Below, piece after piece: positions 28,219-37,665 of a stretch of 64,000 bases of DNA; position 1 is the stretch's first letter; every line of letters starts with the position of its first letter. This DNA comes from Candidatus Nitrospira allomarina. Lineage in GTDB: Bacteria > Nitrospirota > Nitrospiria > Nitrospirales > UBA8639. Where the stretch lies: contig NZ_CP116967.1 of NCBI RefSeq assembly GCF_032050975.1, forward strand, positions 372,001-436,000. Reading direction: 5' to 3'. The notes beneath the pieces are model-generated. The model was not told the origin of the DNA. It was given only the letters and a program-made list of their open reading frames with translations, and made no database searches. The position numbers and the translations under genes are program-made.

Positions 28219-28815
28219 ATGAAAAGAATTTTCAGGAGCTCTGTGCTTGGATTGCTCGCCTTGACCATGTTCCTGAGCGGATGCGGCTATAACGACCTCC
28301 AGGGGCTAGACGAAGAAACCAATGCCGCCTGGAGCGAGGTTTTGAATCAATACCAGCGCCGGGCCGATTTAATCCCGAATCTTGTGGCGACAGTTAAAGG
28401 ATATGCGGCTCACGAAAAGGAAACCCTAGAAGGGGTAACACAGGCGCGCGCTCAAGCCGCGGGTATGAACCTGACACCGGAAGCCTTAAAAGACCCCAGT
28501 CTGTTTCAAAAATTTCAGGAAGCCCAACAAGGTCTCTCATCGGCCCTTTCTCGCCTGATGGTGGTCGTGGAGAAATATCCTGATCTGAAAGCCAACGAAA
28601 ATTTTCGTGATCTCCAAAGCCAACTGGAAGGCACGGAAAATCGCATCACGGTTGCCCGCAAGCGCTATATCGACAAGGTCGCGGAATTCAACAAGGGCGT
28701 TCGATTTTTCCCGACCAATCTGACCGCCAAATACCTCCTGGGACTTGAGGTAAAGCCAAGCTTTACCGTCGCTGATGAAAAGGCCGTGTCGACGCCTCCT
28801 GAGGTGAAGTTCTAA
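28219..28815 (+). CDS. LemA-family lipoprotein
   Basis: 198 residues from ATG 28219, with AAAGGAG nearby; the upstream frame from 28195 is not used. The lipobox is F-L-S-G-C22 after a hydrophobic stretch. The LemA fold follows: N-D-L-Q-G-L-D-E-E-T-N-A-A-W-S-E-V-L-N-Q-Y-Q-R-R-A-D-L-I-P-N-L-V-A. It is the first gene of a lemA-TPM-TPM operon. LemA homologues with TPM-domain neighbours are widespread and thought to act in envelope or membrane-protein maintenance, but the activity is unproven. Confidence 0.92.
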   Translation: MKRIFRSSVLGLLALTMFLSGCGYNDLQGLDEETNAAWSEVLNQYQRRADLIPNLVATVKGYAAHEKETLEGVTQARAQAAGMNLTPEALKDPSLFQKFQEAQQGLSSALSRLMVVVEKYPDLKANENFRDLQSQLEGTENRITVARKRYIDKVAEFNKGVRFFPTNLTAKYLLGLEVKPSFTVADEKAVSTPPEVKF

Positions 28816-28839
28816 CCTGACATCGGTACACCGGACGGC

Positions 28840-29751
28840 ATGAACATGATGAGGCCGAGACCAGGACAGAGCCTTTACCGGTTAGCCTGGTTGGGGCTCC
28901 TGAGTATCTTCTTCCTGGCTGCGACCGGGTGGTGCCTGGATGTTCCTCCCCTTACCGGTCGGGTGGTAGACCAGGCTCATCTTCTTTCGCCTTCGGCCAT
29001 TTCCGATCTGAACGCGGCCCTAGCTGCCCATGAATCCAAAACCTCGAACCAGGTGGCCGTTCTCACAATTGCGTCGCTGGAAGGTCATCCCCTGGAAGAG
29101 TTTTCTCATCAGGTGGCAACGGCCTGGGCACTTGGCCAAAAGGGTACGGACAACGGCGTCCTATTCCTGATTGCCCTAAAGGAAAAAAAGGTTCGCATTG
29201 AAGTAGGGTATGGGTTGGAAGGCACCTTGACCGATGCCAAAAGTTCCCGAATCATTCGACATGAGGTGGTTCCACGTTTTCGGACTGGGGATTTCTCCGG
29301 AGGCATCATTGCCGGCACTCACGCCATACTCGGAACCATTGAAGGGACGTACACCAGCCTGAGCTCTTCGGCAGAAAATAATGGTGCCCCATTTGGACGT
29401 TGGGAGATTTTTGGCTTAGCGGTCGCCTTAGGAACCTTGGTGGGTTTGGTGTTCGGTTCCCGACGACGCGTGAATGGAAGTGTCATAGGCATGCTCCTTT
29501 CGTTTGTTGTCGCATTTCCTGCGGCGCTCTGGCTGGGTATCCTCGCGAGTGTGGTGACCTCTCTCCTTGTTGGTTTGTTCAATAGCGTCGGTGGTCCATC
29601 GACTCGAAACCCATTGGGATATAGCTCAAATTTCGGGTGGCCTCGACAGTCCTGGCCAATGGGAGGATCGGGAGGCTTCGGCGGCGGAAGCGGTGGATTC
29701 GGTGGAGGCGGGGGCGGCTTTGGGGGCGGGGGTGCCTCGGGAAGCTGGTAA
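28840..29751 (+). CDS. TPM-domain membrane protein with glycine-rich tail (YgcG-like)
   Basis: 303 residues. A signal sequence leads to a TPM domain (about 40-165) with G-R-V-V-D-Q-A-H-L-L and V-R-I-E-V-G-Y-G-L-E-G-T-L-T-D-A. Two or more membrane helices follow (about 190-255). The tail from about 272 is almost only Gly with Ser and Phe, typical of YgcG-type proteins and perhaps tethering in the envelope. It lies 24 bases after lemA and 6 before the second TPM gene. The antisense Pro-rich frame over the tail is a shadow. Confidence 0.9.
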   Translation: MNMMRPRPGQSLYRLAWLGLLSIFFLAATGWCLDVPPLTGRVVDQAHLLSPSAISDLNAALAAHESKTSNQVAVLTIASLEGHPLEEFSHQVATAWALGQKGTDNGVLFLIALKEKKVRIEVGYGLEGTLTDAKSSRIIRHEVVPRFRTGDFSGGIIAGTHAILGTIEGTYTSLSSSAENNGAPFGRWEIFGLAVALGTLVGLVFGSRRRVNGSVIGMLLSFVVAFPAALWLGILASVVTSLLVGLFNSVGGPSTRNPLGYSSNFGWPRQSWPMGGSGGFGGGSGGFGGGGGGFGGGGASGSW

Positions 29752-29757
29752 TTCACA

Positions 29758-30402
29758 ATGACTTTTTCAGACCAGGATCAGGAACGCATTCAACACAGCG
29801 TCACAGAAGCTGAACGCCATACTCGTGGAGAAATCGTGCCGATGATCGTCGAACGCTCAGCGCGATACCGGGAGACGCAATATCGGGCCGGAGCAGGCTG
29901 TGCCTTATTCACGCTGAGTGCCCTCATAACCATTGAATGGGAATGGGTGTCCTGGGGGTGGCACGCCACCAATGCCGGTTGGCTCCTGCTGACAGTCATT
30001 GCGGCCTATGGACTCGGATTCTGGTTGGGAACATTCGACCCGGTGATTCGGGCCCTCACCTCACACGAACGAATGGCCTATAAAGCAAACCTCCGCGCCC
30101 ATCAGGCATTTCTGGAACATGGTCTGCATCGCACAGAACTCGGAACAGGCGTGCTGATTCTTATATCGTTACTCGAACACCGGATTGAGATTCTGACAGA
30201 CCGCGCTATCCTGGATCGGGTTCCCCCGGAGACCTGGAAGAATATGCTGGCCTTGATTCAGGATGGCTTTCGGAAGGGAAACCCCGTGGAGTCGTTGTGT
30301 CAGGCCATTACCTTATGCGGGGAGGTCTTAGGCGAATATTTCCCGGCAGGTCCCATTGGCCCCAATCCCAATGAACTCCCGAACAAGCTGATTTCAGGCT
30401 AA
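29758..30402 (+). CDS. Second TPM-domain membrane protein
   Basis: 214 residues, no export signal. An N-terminal TPM segment (R-H-T-R-G-E-I-V-P-M-I-V-E-R-S-A-R-Y) is followed by two membrane helices around 50-95. The rest of the TPM domain continues with T-G-V-L-I-L-I-S-L-L-E-H-R-I-E-I-L-T-D. The split of the domain by membrane segments is the pattern of the smaller member in lemA-TPM-TPM operons. The stop overlaps the panC stop on the opposite strand by four bases, so the two transcripts are convergent. Confidence 0.88.
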   Translation: MTFSDQDQERIQHSVTEAERHTRGEIVPMIVERSARYRETQYRAGAGCALFTLSALITIEWEWVSWGWHATNAGWLLLTVIAAYGLGFWLGTFDPVIRALTSHERMAYKANLRAHQAFLEHGLHRTELGTGVLILISLLEHRIEILTDRAILDRVPPETWKNMLALIQDGFRKGNPVESLCQAITLCGEVLGEYFPAGPIGPNPNELPNKLISG

Positions 30403-31259
30403 CCGTGTGATTGGGGACAGCGGACCAGCAAATTATCAATCAACCGAATGGTCCCCAGTCTGACGGCTCCTAAGATGACAACTGTTCCACGCACCTGAGT
30501 CAATGGTTCCAGATTCCTGGAATTGCAAATTGCCAGATACTCCGGATGCACATCGGGGTCGCTGCCTAAAAGCTTTGCCATCCGGGATTGTATGGTCCGA
30601 ACACTCCGGACCCCGGTCTTAATGGCATCGGCCCCCTCGCGTAACGCCTTGGATAAGAGCCCGGCTTGCAATCGTTGATTGGCTGACAGGTACCGATTGC
30701 GGGAACTGACGGCTAGCCCATCGGATTCCCGCACCGTTGGACAGAGGACCATTCGCATATCCCAGTTGAGATCATGTATGAGCTGGTTCACCACCAGGGA
30801 TTGTTGATAATCCTTTTGTCCGAAATAGGCGCGGTGGGGACGAACCAGACAGAATAATTTCGTCACTACCGTCGTCACGCCCTGAAAATGGGTGGGCCTG
30901 GATTCACCCTCCCAGCGTCGCGTGAGACGATTCACCATGACGGTTGTTTGAAAATTTTCCGGATAGAATTCCTCTGGAGGAGGAGCAAAGAGGAGATCGA
31001 CACCCGCCTCCCGGCACAAACGCCGGTCGGCGGGGAAACTCCGGGGATAGCGGCTTAAATCTTCAGCCTCCCCAAACTGAAGCGGATTGACAAAGACACT
31101 GACCACAACGGTCCCACAGTGTTTTCGAGCGCGCTGTATTAACGAGAGATGGCCATCATGCAAGGCGCCCATCGTGGGGACAAACCCGATTGGTCCGTCC
31201 AACGCCTCCTGTTTTCTTCTCCAGCTATACAGATTTCGAACAGAATGGATGACGCGCAT
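30399..31259 (-). CDS. panC: Pantothenate synthetase
   Basis: 286 residues. P-T-M-G-A-L-H-D-G-H-L-S-L contains the HxGH nucleotidyl motif. F-V-N-P-L-Q-F-G and Y-F-G-Q-K-D-Y-Q-Q complete the signature, and S-S-R-N-R-Y-L-S is the KMSKS-like loop. It joins pantoate and beta-alanine using ATP for coenzyme A synthesis. It follows folK by three bases in the dapL-folK-panC operon. Start by family alignment. Confidence 0.95.
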   Translation of the reverse strand: MRVIHSVRNLYSWRRKQEALDGPIGFVPTMGALHDGHLSLIQRARKHCGTVVVSVFVNPLQFGEAEDLSRYPRSFPADRRLCREAGVDLLFAPPPEEFYPENFQTTVMVNRLTRRWEGESRPTHFQGVTTVVTKLFCLVRPHRAYFGQKDYQQSLVVNQLIHDLNWDMRMVLCPTVRESDGLAVSSRNRYLSANQRLQAGLLSKALREGADAIKTGVRSVRTIQSRMAKLLGSDPDVHPEYLAICNSRNLEPLTQVRGTVVILGAVRLGTIRLIDNLLVRCPQSHG

Positions 31260-31262
31260 GGA

Positions 31263-31817
31263 TCAAGTGGAAGGCCCGGAGCAGGCCTGTCGGGAGCCAT
31301 ACTTCGCCCCGGGGATGACATCCAACTTGTTGACCTGACTGGTATCTGTCAGAGACTCTAACAACTCTTTCGCTGAACGATGAAACACCGGATGAGTCCA
31401 ATCAGGATCTACTTCCACAAGCGGTTTCAGCACAAATCGTCGCTGATGGAGGCGCGGATGGGGGACGGTGAGTCCAGGTTGTTCAATCACCTGTTGGCCA
31501 AAAAATACAATGTCAAAATCCATCGTGCGTGGACCGCGACGGTTGCCTTCATCACGGCCCAACGCTCGTTCGGTTTCTTGCAGAATGTCCAGAAGTCGTT
31601 GGGCACTGAGCGTGGTTTCCAGCCTCACCACACCATTATAAAACCAGGTGGGTCCCAACATTCCCTGAGGATCGACCGGTTCGGATTCATAATACGAAGA
31701 CACTCCGGTGACACGAGAAAGAGGGAGCAGATTCATCAGGGCCACCGCCCGGTCGCACAATTCCTGGCGGTCTCCTGCGTTGGAGCCAAAGGCGATAAAC
31801 ACGATTTCTTGAGCCAT
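31263..31817 (-). CDS. folK: HPPK, 2-amino-4-hydroxy-6-hydroxymethyldihydropteridine pyrophosphokinase
   Basis: About 184 residues. I choose ATG 31817 over a TTG at 31841. The start I-A-F-G-S-N-A-G-D-R is the family opening; R-R-G-P-R-T-M-D-F-D-I-V-F-F-G holds the magnesium-binding Asp pair, and H-P-R-L-H-Q-R-R-F-V-L-K-P-L is the signature. It transfers pyrophosphate from ATP to the pterin in folate synthesis. It is co-transcribed with dapL upstream and panC downstream. The pabB pair at 41 kb belongs to the same pathway. Confidence 0.93.
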   Translation of the reverse strand: MAQEIVFIAFGSNAGDRQELCDRAVALMNLLPLSRVTGVSSYYESEPVDPQGMLGPTWFYNGVVRLETTLSAQRLLDILQETERALGRDEGNRRGPRTMDFDIVFFGQQVIEQPGLTVPHPRLHQRRFVLKPLVEVDPDWTHPVFHRSAKELLESLTDTSQVNKLDVIPGAKYGSRQACSGPST

Positions 31818-31850
31818 TTCGTTTGTTCGCAGATCCGACAAAATGAATAG

Positions 31851-33026
31851 CTACCAGCCGATCTTTTTCATTCGTTCCACCGCTTCTGCTAATTTTTCTT
31901 TTGTGGTCGTGACCGTCATCCGGATATAACCTTCCCCCGGATCGCCAAATCCATTGCCAGGCGTGGTCACAATTCCGGCTTTCTCAATAAGATGTGCCGT
32001 GAAGGACGCCGAGGTAAAGCCTTTCGGAACACCAATCCAGACGTAAAACGCCGCCGGAGGCGGATCCAGTTCCAATCCCATGCTTTTCAAGCCGGGCACC
32101 AGGACATCCCGCCGTTCTTGATAAATCGTTCGCAAGCCTTCCGTCACCGAATCATCCAGTTGCAATGCGGTAATGCCTGCTTCCTGAATCGCTTGAAACA
32201 CGCCGGAATCAATATTGGTTTTGACCTTCCCCAAACCCGCGATGACTTCCTTTCGCCCCACGGCGAACCCGATGCGCCAGCCCGTCATATTGTACGTTTT
32301 GGACAGCGAGTGGAATTCCACCCCTATGTCTTTTGCGCCCGCTGCTTCCAGAAAGCTCGCCGGCCGTTTGCCGTCATAATAAATTTCGGAATAGGCGGCG
32401 TCATGGCAGACAATAATCTGATGCTCTTGCGCAAAATCCGCCACTTGTTGAAAAAATTCCTTGCTCGCCACCACCGACGTAGGATTATTCGGGGAGTTGA
32501 GAAACATCATTTTGGCTTTTTGGGCAATATCCTTGGGAATGGCAGACAGGTCCGGCAAAAACCCATTCTCTTTCGTCAATGGCATGGTGCAGGAAATTCC
32601 CCCCGCAAAACTGGTTGCGACGGGGTACACAGGATATCCGGGGCTCGGAACCAAGACGATATCTCCCGGGTCGATAAAGGCCAACGGAATATGACCGATG
32701 CCTTCTTTTGATCCGATCAGTGTCACAACTTCTGTTTTGGGGTCCAGGGTCACGCCGAACCGACGTTGATACCAATCGGCGACCGCCATCCGAAATGACA
32801 ACATGCCATCATACGAAGGGTATTGATGGTGCTTGGGATTCCCCGCCTCGCGTCGTAATGATTCAATAATCGGTTCAGGGGTCGGCAAATCAGGATCACC
32901 TATCCCTAAATTGATGATATCCATGCCACGCTCGATGGCCTTGCGCTTCATGTCATCAATGGCGGCGAATAAGTAGGGGGGGAGCGTGCGGATTCTTTCT
33001 GCATACTGAATAGGAAACCCTGCCAT
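31851..33026 (-). CDS. dapL: LL-diaminopimelate aminotransferase
   Basis: 391 residues, aspartate-aminotransferase fold. [10 protein letters not shown], the P-N-N-P-T segment and the PLP lysine in [12 protein letters not shown] are intact. The N-terminal [13 protein letters not shown] and overall length fit the DapL class that converts tetrahydrodipicolinate directly to LL-DAP, skipping four steps. This route is typical of some Nitrospirota, Chlamydiae and others. AAGGAG precedes the ATG. Two direct repeats lie 41-65 bases upstream. It heads the operon. Confidence 0.92.
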   Translation of the reverse strand: MAGFPIQYAERIRTLPPYLFAAIDDMKRKAIERGMDIINLGIGDPDLPTPEPIIESLRREAGNPKHHQYPSYDGMLSFRMAVADWYQRRFGVTLDPKTEVVTLIGSKEGIGHIPLAFIDPGDIVLVPSPGYPVYPVATSFAGGISCTMPLTKENGFLPDLSAIPKDIAQKAKMMFLNSPNNPTSVVASKEFFQQVADFAQEHQIIVCHDAAYSEIYYDGKRPASFLEAAGAKDIGVEFHSLSKTYNMTGWRIGFAVGRKEVIAGLGKVKTNIDSGVFQAIQEAGITALQLDDSVTEGLRTIYQERRDVLVPGLKSMGLELDPPPAAFYVWIGVPKGFTSASFTAHLIEKAGIVTTPGNGFGDPGEGYIRMTVTTTKEKLAEAVERMKKIGW

Positions 33027-33062
33027 GAATTCGTACTCCTTTTCGGAAACTGGTGAATATGA

Positions 33063-33101
33063 ACCTGTTACGGTACCAAATATAGGACCCGTTACGGTAC
33101 C
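33063..33101. promoter_or_regulatory. Paired direct repeats upstream of dapL
   Basis: ACCYGTTACGGTACC occurs at 33063-33077 and 33087-33101, 14 of 15 bases identical, with a 24-base period. Each ends in the palindrome GGTACC, and the second sits inside the 10-bp palindrome ACGGTACCGT. The start of dapL is 37 bases from the nearer copy. The placement suggests binding sites for a regulator of the dapL-folK-panC operon. I know no matching regulator. Confidence 0.5.
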
Positions 33102-33158
33102 GTTCCGGAAAAAATCATTTCGAAACGGGAAAAGCGAACATGAATTCAGAGGCAGGTG

Positions 33159-33842
33159 TCACCGTATCCGAACCAAATGATCCATGAAGCGATCAGCCAA
33201 TTGATGAAGCCTGGGTAAATGGGGTCGGGACCGGGCTTGAATAGACGCCGGTGTCATTCCCCCTCGTAGAACATCTTGCGGACATTCACGGCATAAGGCC
33301 TCAATTCCCGCTTCCTCCAATTCCAGATGAAACAGAAGGCCATACGTTCGATCCGTCATCCGGAATGCCTGAACGGGAAAATCAGCTGAAGTCAACAGAT
33401 GCGTGCTTCCCGGAGGAAGGGTGATCCCTTCCCCGTGCCATTGAAACACGAGAAAGTCCTGAGGCATGACACGCAAGATGGGATCGATCTGTCCCATGTC
33501 GGTCAGTGACACGGAACCCATGCCGATTTCAATTTTCGGCCCCGGTGCCACCGAACCACCCAACGCTTTGGCCAGTAACTGTGCGCCGAAACAAATACCC
33601 AGGACAGGAATATCACGCGCGAGAGCCATCTTTACAAATTGCCGTTCAGCCTCAATCCACGGATCACTATCGTTAACGGACATCGGTCCCCCCATGATGA
33701 GCAGAAAATCACCTGGATCTGCAGGCAAACCCTCAGCAGGCACGATTACATTTCGGACGCCATACCCACGAGTTTCTAGAGCCTGACGGAAGACGCCAGG
33801 ACCTTCAAACAAGACGTGCTGGAGGCAGAGGGCAACCTTCAT
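33159..33842 (-). CDS. Class I glutamine amidotransferase-like protein
   Basis: 227 residues. Catalytic Cys in G-I-C84-F-G-A-Q-L-L-A, His and Glu in L-L-F-H172-L-E174-L-E. The oxyanion strand M-G-G-P-M-S-V-N-D appears near 50. This is the stand-alone GMP-synthase-like group, which often acts on gamma-glutamyl or carbamoyl substrates rather than feeding a synthetase. No synthetase partner is adjacent, so the substrate stays open. Single gene as far as seen. Confidence 0.88.
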   Translation of the reverse strand: MKVALCLQHVLFEGPGVFRQALETRGYGVRNVIVPAEGLPADPGDFLLIMGGPMSVNDSDPWIEAERQFVKMALARDIPVLGICFGAQLLAKALGGSVAPGPKIEIGMGSVSLTDMGQIDPILRVMPQDFLVFQWHGEGITLPPGSTHLLTSADFPVQAFRMTDRTYGLLFHLELEEAGIEALCRECPQDVLRGGMTPASIQARSRPHLPRLHQLADRFMDHLVRIR

Positions 33843-33980
33843 GAAGTAAGAATTGGGGTTGATTCAGAACAAGGAGCCAATCAACGAGGGACAAGACCCA
33901 CCCTTCGTCATATAGCTTAGATAGAGAAATAGGTCAGGAGGCAGGAAGGGATGCGACAGGGCGAAAATGGGTAGAGAGGT

Positions 33981-34649
33981 CTAAGAATGTCCATTCAACG
34001 CAAAACCATTTGTGAACAAAGCCTGTTGACCATTCTTCTTATTCACACATTCCACCAAATGCCAGAACCGCAACGGATTCACTTTCTTTTTATTGACCAC
34101 CATCAGACATGTGCCTTCCAGGACCGTGTGCAATGCGAGATCGGTTCGGAATCCAATATGCTTACACAGGGGAGAAATCCATTTTTCTACCGCCGCAATC
34201 ACTTTATTCCCATTGCTAAAGTGATTCAGCATAATGATCCGGCCACCGGGCTTACACACTCGAATCATTTCGTCCACCACACTTCGATAATCAGGAACTG
34301 CCGTGACGACGTAGGCCGCCATCACAATATCATAGTGATTATCCGGAAGATCCATTTTCCCGGCATCCATTCTCTTAAGGGTCACATGATTTAAGCGGTG
34401 CTCCTGAACCCGACGCCGAGCATGTTCCAACATGCCATCTGAGAGGTCAATGCCAAGAACTTCGCAACAGGAGGGATAGAGAGGAAGCGCTTCCCCGGTT
34501 CCTACGCCAACCTCAAGAACCCGATGCCCAGGCTCAATTGGAAGCCCTCGGACCGCCGATTCGCGCGATTGCTGAAAAACTTTGCCAAAGGTATGGTCAT
34601 AAACAGATGCGTACGCACTGTATACACGCTCAACTTTCTCAAGGTTCAT
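33981..34649 (-). CDS. Class I SAM-dependent methyltransferase (PmtA-like)
   Basis: About 222 residues from ATG 34649, which has GGAG before it; an extension to 34682 is unsupported. Motif I is V-L-E-V-G-V-G-T-G-E, motif II D-I-V-M-A-A-Y-V-V-T, and a post-motif stretch G-G-R-I-I-M-L-N-H-F. The opening Y-S-A-Y-A-S-V-Y-D-H-T-F-G resembles bacterial phosphatidylethanolamine N-methyltransferases of the PmtA type, which make phosphatidylcholine; this is similarity only. Cytosolic or membrane-associated. Confidence 0.82.
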   Translation of the reverse strand: MNLEKVERVYSAYASVYDHTFGKVFQQSRESAVRGLPIEPGHRVLEVGVGTGEALPLYPSCCEVLGIDLSDGMLEHARRRVQEHRLNHVTLKRMDAGKMDLPDNHYDIVMAAYVVTAVPDYRSVVDEMIRVCKPGGRIIMLNHFSNGNKVIAAVEKWISPLCKHIGFRTDLALHTVLEGTCLMVVNKKKVNPLRFWHLVECVNKKNGQQALFTNGFALNGHS

Positions 34650-35012
34650 TGTTTCTCCATGATGGTGTCCTTCGCAATCCACACCCCTTCAAGGGAAATT
34701 GACGTTCGACATTTATTCCGTGTGATAAGGGATTGCTTACCTGAGGCGAGAACCCCAAATAACTGGTGCCGTAGGGGGACGGCCACCTATGTATGTAATA
34801 TATCAAACAGTCCGCTAATCTACCGGAGCGGCATGAGGGAGTCAACTAGAAATCACTTTTCCAGTCTCTCCCCCCAATCCGACATGGGCAGGGGTCCGGA
34901 TATGTCCCCATTCCAACCGGGCACCATCCAGGGATTGCAATGGCTTAAGGTGTCCTCTACAATTCCGGCATTCATCCTGAGTCATGCCTCGAAAGTACCA
35001 AGGAGAATGCGC
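34650..35012. other. Intergenic region without a separate gene
   Basis: About 360 bases. An open frame runs from the opposite gene's start into the next gene but shows no initiation site or domain until AAGGAG at 35000-35005. No repeat or terminator seen. Confidence 0.4.
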
Positions 35013-35679
35013 ATGGTTTCATTGCTGTCTTTGTACATTCGTCTCCCTCTCACCCTTTTTGCCTTCACCGTGATCGGTATGGGGACCCTCCCATCGCTCT
35101 CCTCCGCAATCGAGCTGTCTATTACATTAGATCAAGCCAATAAGGCCATGGCAGCTGGTCGCAAAACGATGGAACAAGCCGATTCGGTAGAGGATGTGGC
35201 AGCAGTGATGAAAGCCTCGGAGCGTGCGGTTCGGGTCGGCGCTGACCCGGAAGTGGAACCCTGTGGGGCACATGCCATTTTAAGAACGCGCCTCTATTGG
35301 TTGGAATACTTTGGGCGGCGCGAAGCGGCAGAATCCAAACGCCAGAAACAAGACATTCGTATGCCAGAAGCCAAAATCCAGGAAATTCTGGAAATGCCCT
35401 ACCTTGAAGTAGAGGTTCGCCTGTGCGGAGAGGATGAGTTTTTTGCAGAAGGAGCAGAAATTGCTCTCCAGCAGGGTTCAAACACCATTCGCCCTGTGGA
35501 TATTGGGGCCGGCTGAGCGCGGCCGAAAAAATCCAGGGGATACTGTCAGCTTTCGGTCAAGGTTTACAGCTCGCTTCGCCTATGCCGACTTCGATCCAAT
35601 GGAGCCTGGAACTCTCGCAGTGTTTTTCCCTGATGGAAAACTGATTAACATACCAGCCGACTTCTCCAAAATTCATTAA
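35013..35679 (+). pseudogene. Secreted hypothetical gene with a one-base frameshift in a G4 run
   Basis: AAGGAG stands eight bases before ATG 35013, which opens a signal peptide. The frame proceeds to V-D-I-G-A-G and closes at 35516. A second frame picks up at exactly the same point with G-P-A-E-R-G-R-K-N-P-G-D-T-V and runs to 35679. Removing one G from the GGGG at 35502-35505 restores a product of about 221 residues. The first part is helical and rich in Ala/Glu with two cysteines; the last part has F-P-D-G-K-L-I-N-I-P. A strong terminator follows at 35742. Family unknown. It could be a mutation, a read error or slippage. Confidence 0.65.
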
Positions 35680-35741
35680 CCCCATTTTTCACGAGAACAA
35701 ATTAACGGATTCGCAACCGCTACCTATTCCCGTTTCAATGG

Positions 35742-35761
35742 CGGGCAAAAGCCCGTTTTTT
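35742..35761 (+). terminator. Intrinsic terminator
   Basis: CGGGC (35742-35746), a four-A loop, GCCCG (35751-35755) and six T form a short, clean terminator. It ends the transcript of the upstream frameshifted gene, 63 bases after its restored stop. Confidence 0.85.
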
Positions 35762-35791
35762 ATTTATCTTCCGCCCGGCTCATATGACTGT

Positions 35792-37558
35792 TTATTGAGA
35801 CAACGGTTGGGCTGAGTCTTCCAGGGGCTCCGTTATTCCCTCGACCTCTCTAAGTGTATAGAGATGATGATAGAGCCCTCGCTTGGCAAGCAGTTCCTCG
35901 TGCTGTCCTTCTTCCACAATTGTGCCTTTATGCAGAACCAGAATACGGTGCGCCCGCTGAATAGAAGAAAACCGATGCGCGATCATGAGGGTGGTGCGTC
36001 CCTTCATCAGTTCCGTTAATGCAGACTGGACCAGCGATTCCGACTGGCTATCCAATGCGGAGGTTGCTTCATCCAGGATCAAAATTCTCGGGTCTTTCAG
36101 CAACGCCCTGGCAATGGCGATGCGCTGCCGCTGCCCTCCAGACAAATTGATTCCTTTTTCCCCGAGAATAGTGTCATAGCCATCAGGGAGCAACTGAATA
36201 AATTCATGGGCATTGGCTCGGCGACTGGCCTCAATCATGTCAGATTCAGGGGCATCGGCTCGACCATACCGGATATTGTCTGCAATCGTTCCGCCAAAAA
36301 GCAGGGTTTCCTGCGGCACAAGAGCCAGCTGTTGATACAAACTCTCCACTTGAATGGATTTGAGATCATGCCCGTCGATAAGCACCCGACCGGCAGTTGG
36401 ATCATAAAATCGATGCAGTAAATTCACAATCGTGGTTTTCCCGGCTCCGGTGGGTCCTACTAACGCCACACATTCCCCGGCCTGAATCGAAAATGACACC
36501 GCATCCAACACGGGGGATCGGCCCTCATAGCCAAATTGGACGCGATCGAACTCGACCTTCCCATGAATGGGCCATAAGGCCTTCGCCATCGGACTATCAT
36601 GGATTTCCAGTGGCGTATCCAAGAGTTCAAACACCCTGGTCATCGCTCCTTGCACTTCCTTGACCTGAGAGAACATTCGGGCCGCTGACCCAAACGGGCC
36701 TATTAAAATCCCAGCAAAGAGAACAAATGCAAATAATTCCCCAGGCGAAAGCTGGCCTTCGATGACTTGTTTGCCCCCATACCATAAGACGCCAATTGCC
36801 ATGACAAAGGTACAGAAGGTGATGACAGGAACAAATACGGCCAACACCGCTGTCCGTTTCATGGTGGTCGCTAATAAAGTCTCTACGGCTGAACGAAACC
36901 GCGCGTCCTCTCGTTTCCCCTGAACAAACGATTTGACCACACGAATGCCTGACACCACTTCTTCAATCAGCGTGGTAACGTGCGCCGTTTGATCCTGAAT
37001 TTGCATGGATAAAAATTTCAACCGCCTTCCAAACATCCTGGCGACGATGGCCAGCAATGGCAAAACTATGAGAATCAGGACACACAACCGCCAATTCATG
37101 ACCAACAAAAATCCCACCCCCCCGATGATGGTCACGAGATGCTTCAGGGCATCCATCGGGGTCTCAGTTAATAAATTTTGAATTACCCCGACATCGTTCA
37201 TCAATCTGGAAATCAACTCTCCTGTTCGCCGTTTTGCAAAGAAATTCAGTGACAACCGATGGAGGTGAGAAAAAACGTGAGTACGAAAATCCGCCATCAC
37301 ATGCTGGGAAGCCAGCGCGGTCAAATAACTATGAGCCATGGATAAGAGCCCCTGTCCGATCACCAACCCGACAAAGACCCACACCATGCTTGTCAACTTC
37401 GGCAAATCGCGTTGGACCGTAATAAGATCCCACAGCGTGCCACCTAACCGGATGAGTAACAGGTTGCAGGCCGCAACACCCATCACCAGGACCCCCGCAC
37501 CGACCATGGGCATCAAATACGGACGGAGGAAGGGAATAAATCGAGACAGATAGTTCAT
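35792..37558 (-). CDS. ABC-type exporter, fused membrane and ATPase half-transporter (MsbA-like)
   Basis: 588 residues. Six membrane helices lie in residues about 15-290. The ATPase has Walker A G-P-T-G-A-G-K-T-T (368-376), the signature L-S-G-G-Q-R-Q-R-I-A-I-A-R-A-L, Walker B I-L-I-L-D-E-A-T-S-A-L-D and an H-loop I-A-H-R. The X-loop-like E-E-V-V-S-G-I-R-V-V-K-S at about 200 is the exporter hallmark. It works as a homodimer in the inner membrane, on lipid A, lipids or drugs. No lipid A gene adjoins, so the substrate is open. Confidence 0.93.
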   Translation of the reverse strand: MNYLSRFIPFLRPYLMPMVGAGVLVMGVAACNLLLIRLGGTLWDLITVQRDLPKLTSMVWVFVGLVIGQGLLSMAHSYLTALASQHVMADFRTHVFSHLHRLSLNFFAKRRTGELISRLMNDVGVIQNLLTETPMDALKHLVTIIGGVGFLLVMNWRLCVLILIVLPLLAIVARMFGRRLKFLSMQIQDQTAHVTTLIEEVVSGIRVVKSFVQGKREDARFRSAVETLLATTMKRTAVLAVFVPVITFCTFVMAIGVLWYGGKQVIEGQLSPGELFAFVLFAGILIGPFGSAARMFSQVKEVQGAMTRVFELLDTPLEIHDSPMAKALWPIHGKVEFDRVQFGYEGRSPVLDAVSFSIQAGECVALVGPTGAGKTTIVNLLHRFYDPTAGRVLIDGHDLKSIQVESLYQQLALVPQETLLFGGTIADNIRYGRADAPESDMIEASRRANAHEFIQLLPDGYDTILGEKGINLSGGQRQRIAIARALLKDPRILILDEATSALDSQSESLVQSALTELMKGRTTLMIAHRFSSIQRAHRILVLHKGTIVEEGQHEELLAKRGLYHHLYTLREVEGITEPLEDSAQPLSQ

Positions 37559-37665
37559 AGAGGCCTTACACGATTAAGTGATCGTATCCGTTGAGAGAAA
37601 GAATGGAATGCCCTAAAACTAAAATCGGAAGGTGCAACAAGGCGAGAGAAAAGACGAATTAGCGG

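Noticed and set aside
29319-29756. Proline-rich minus-strand frame
   Set aside because: Exact antisense of the glycine-rich tail of the TPM protein; GGN codons read backwards give Pro.
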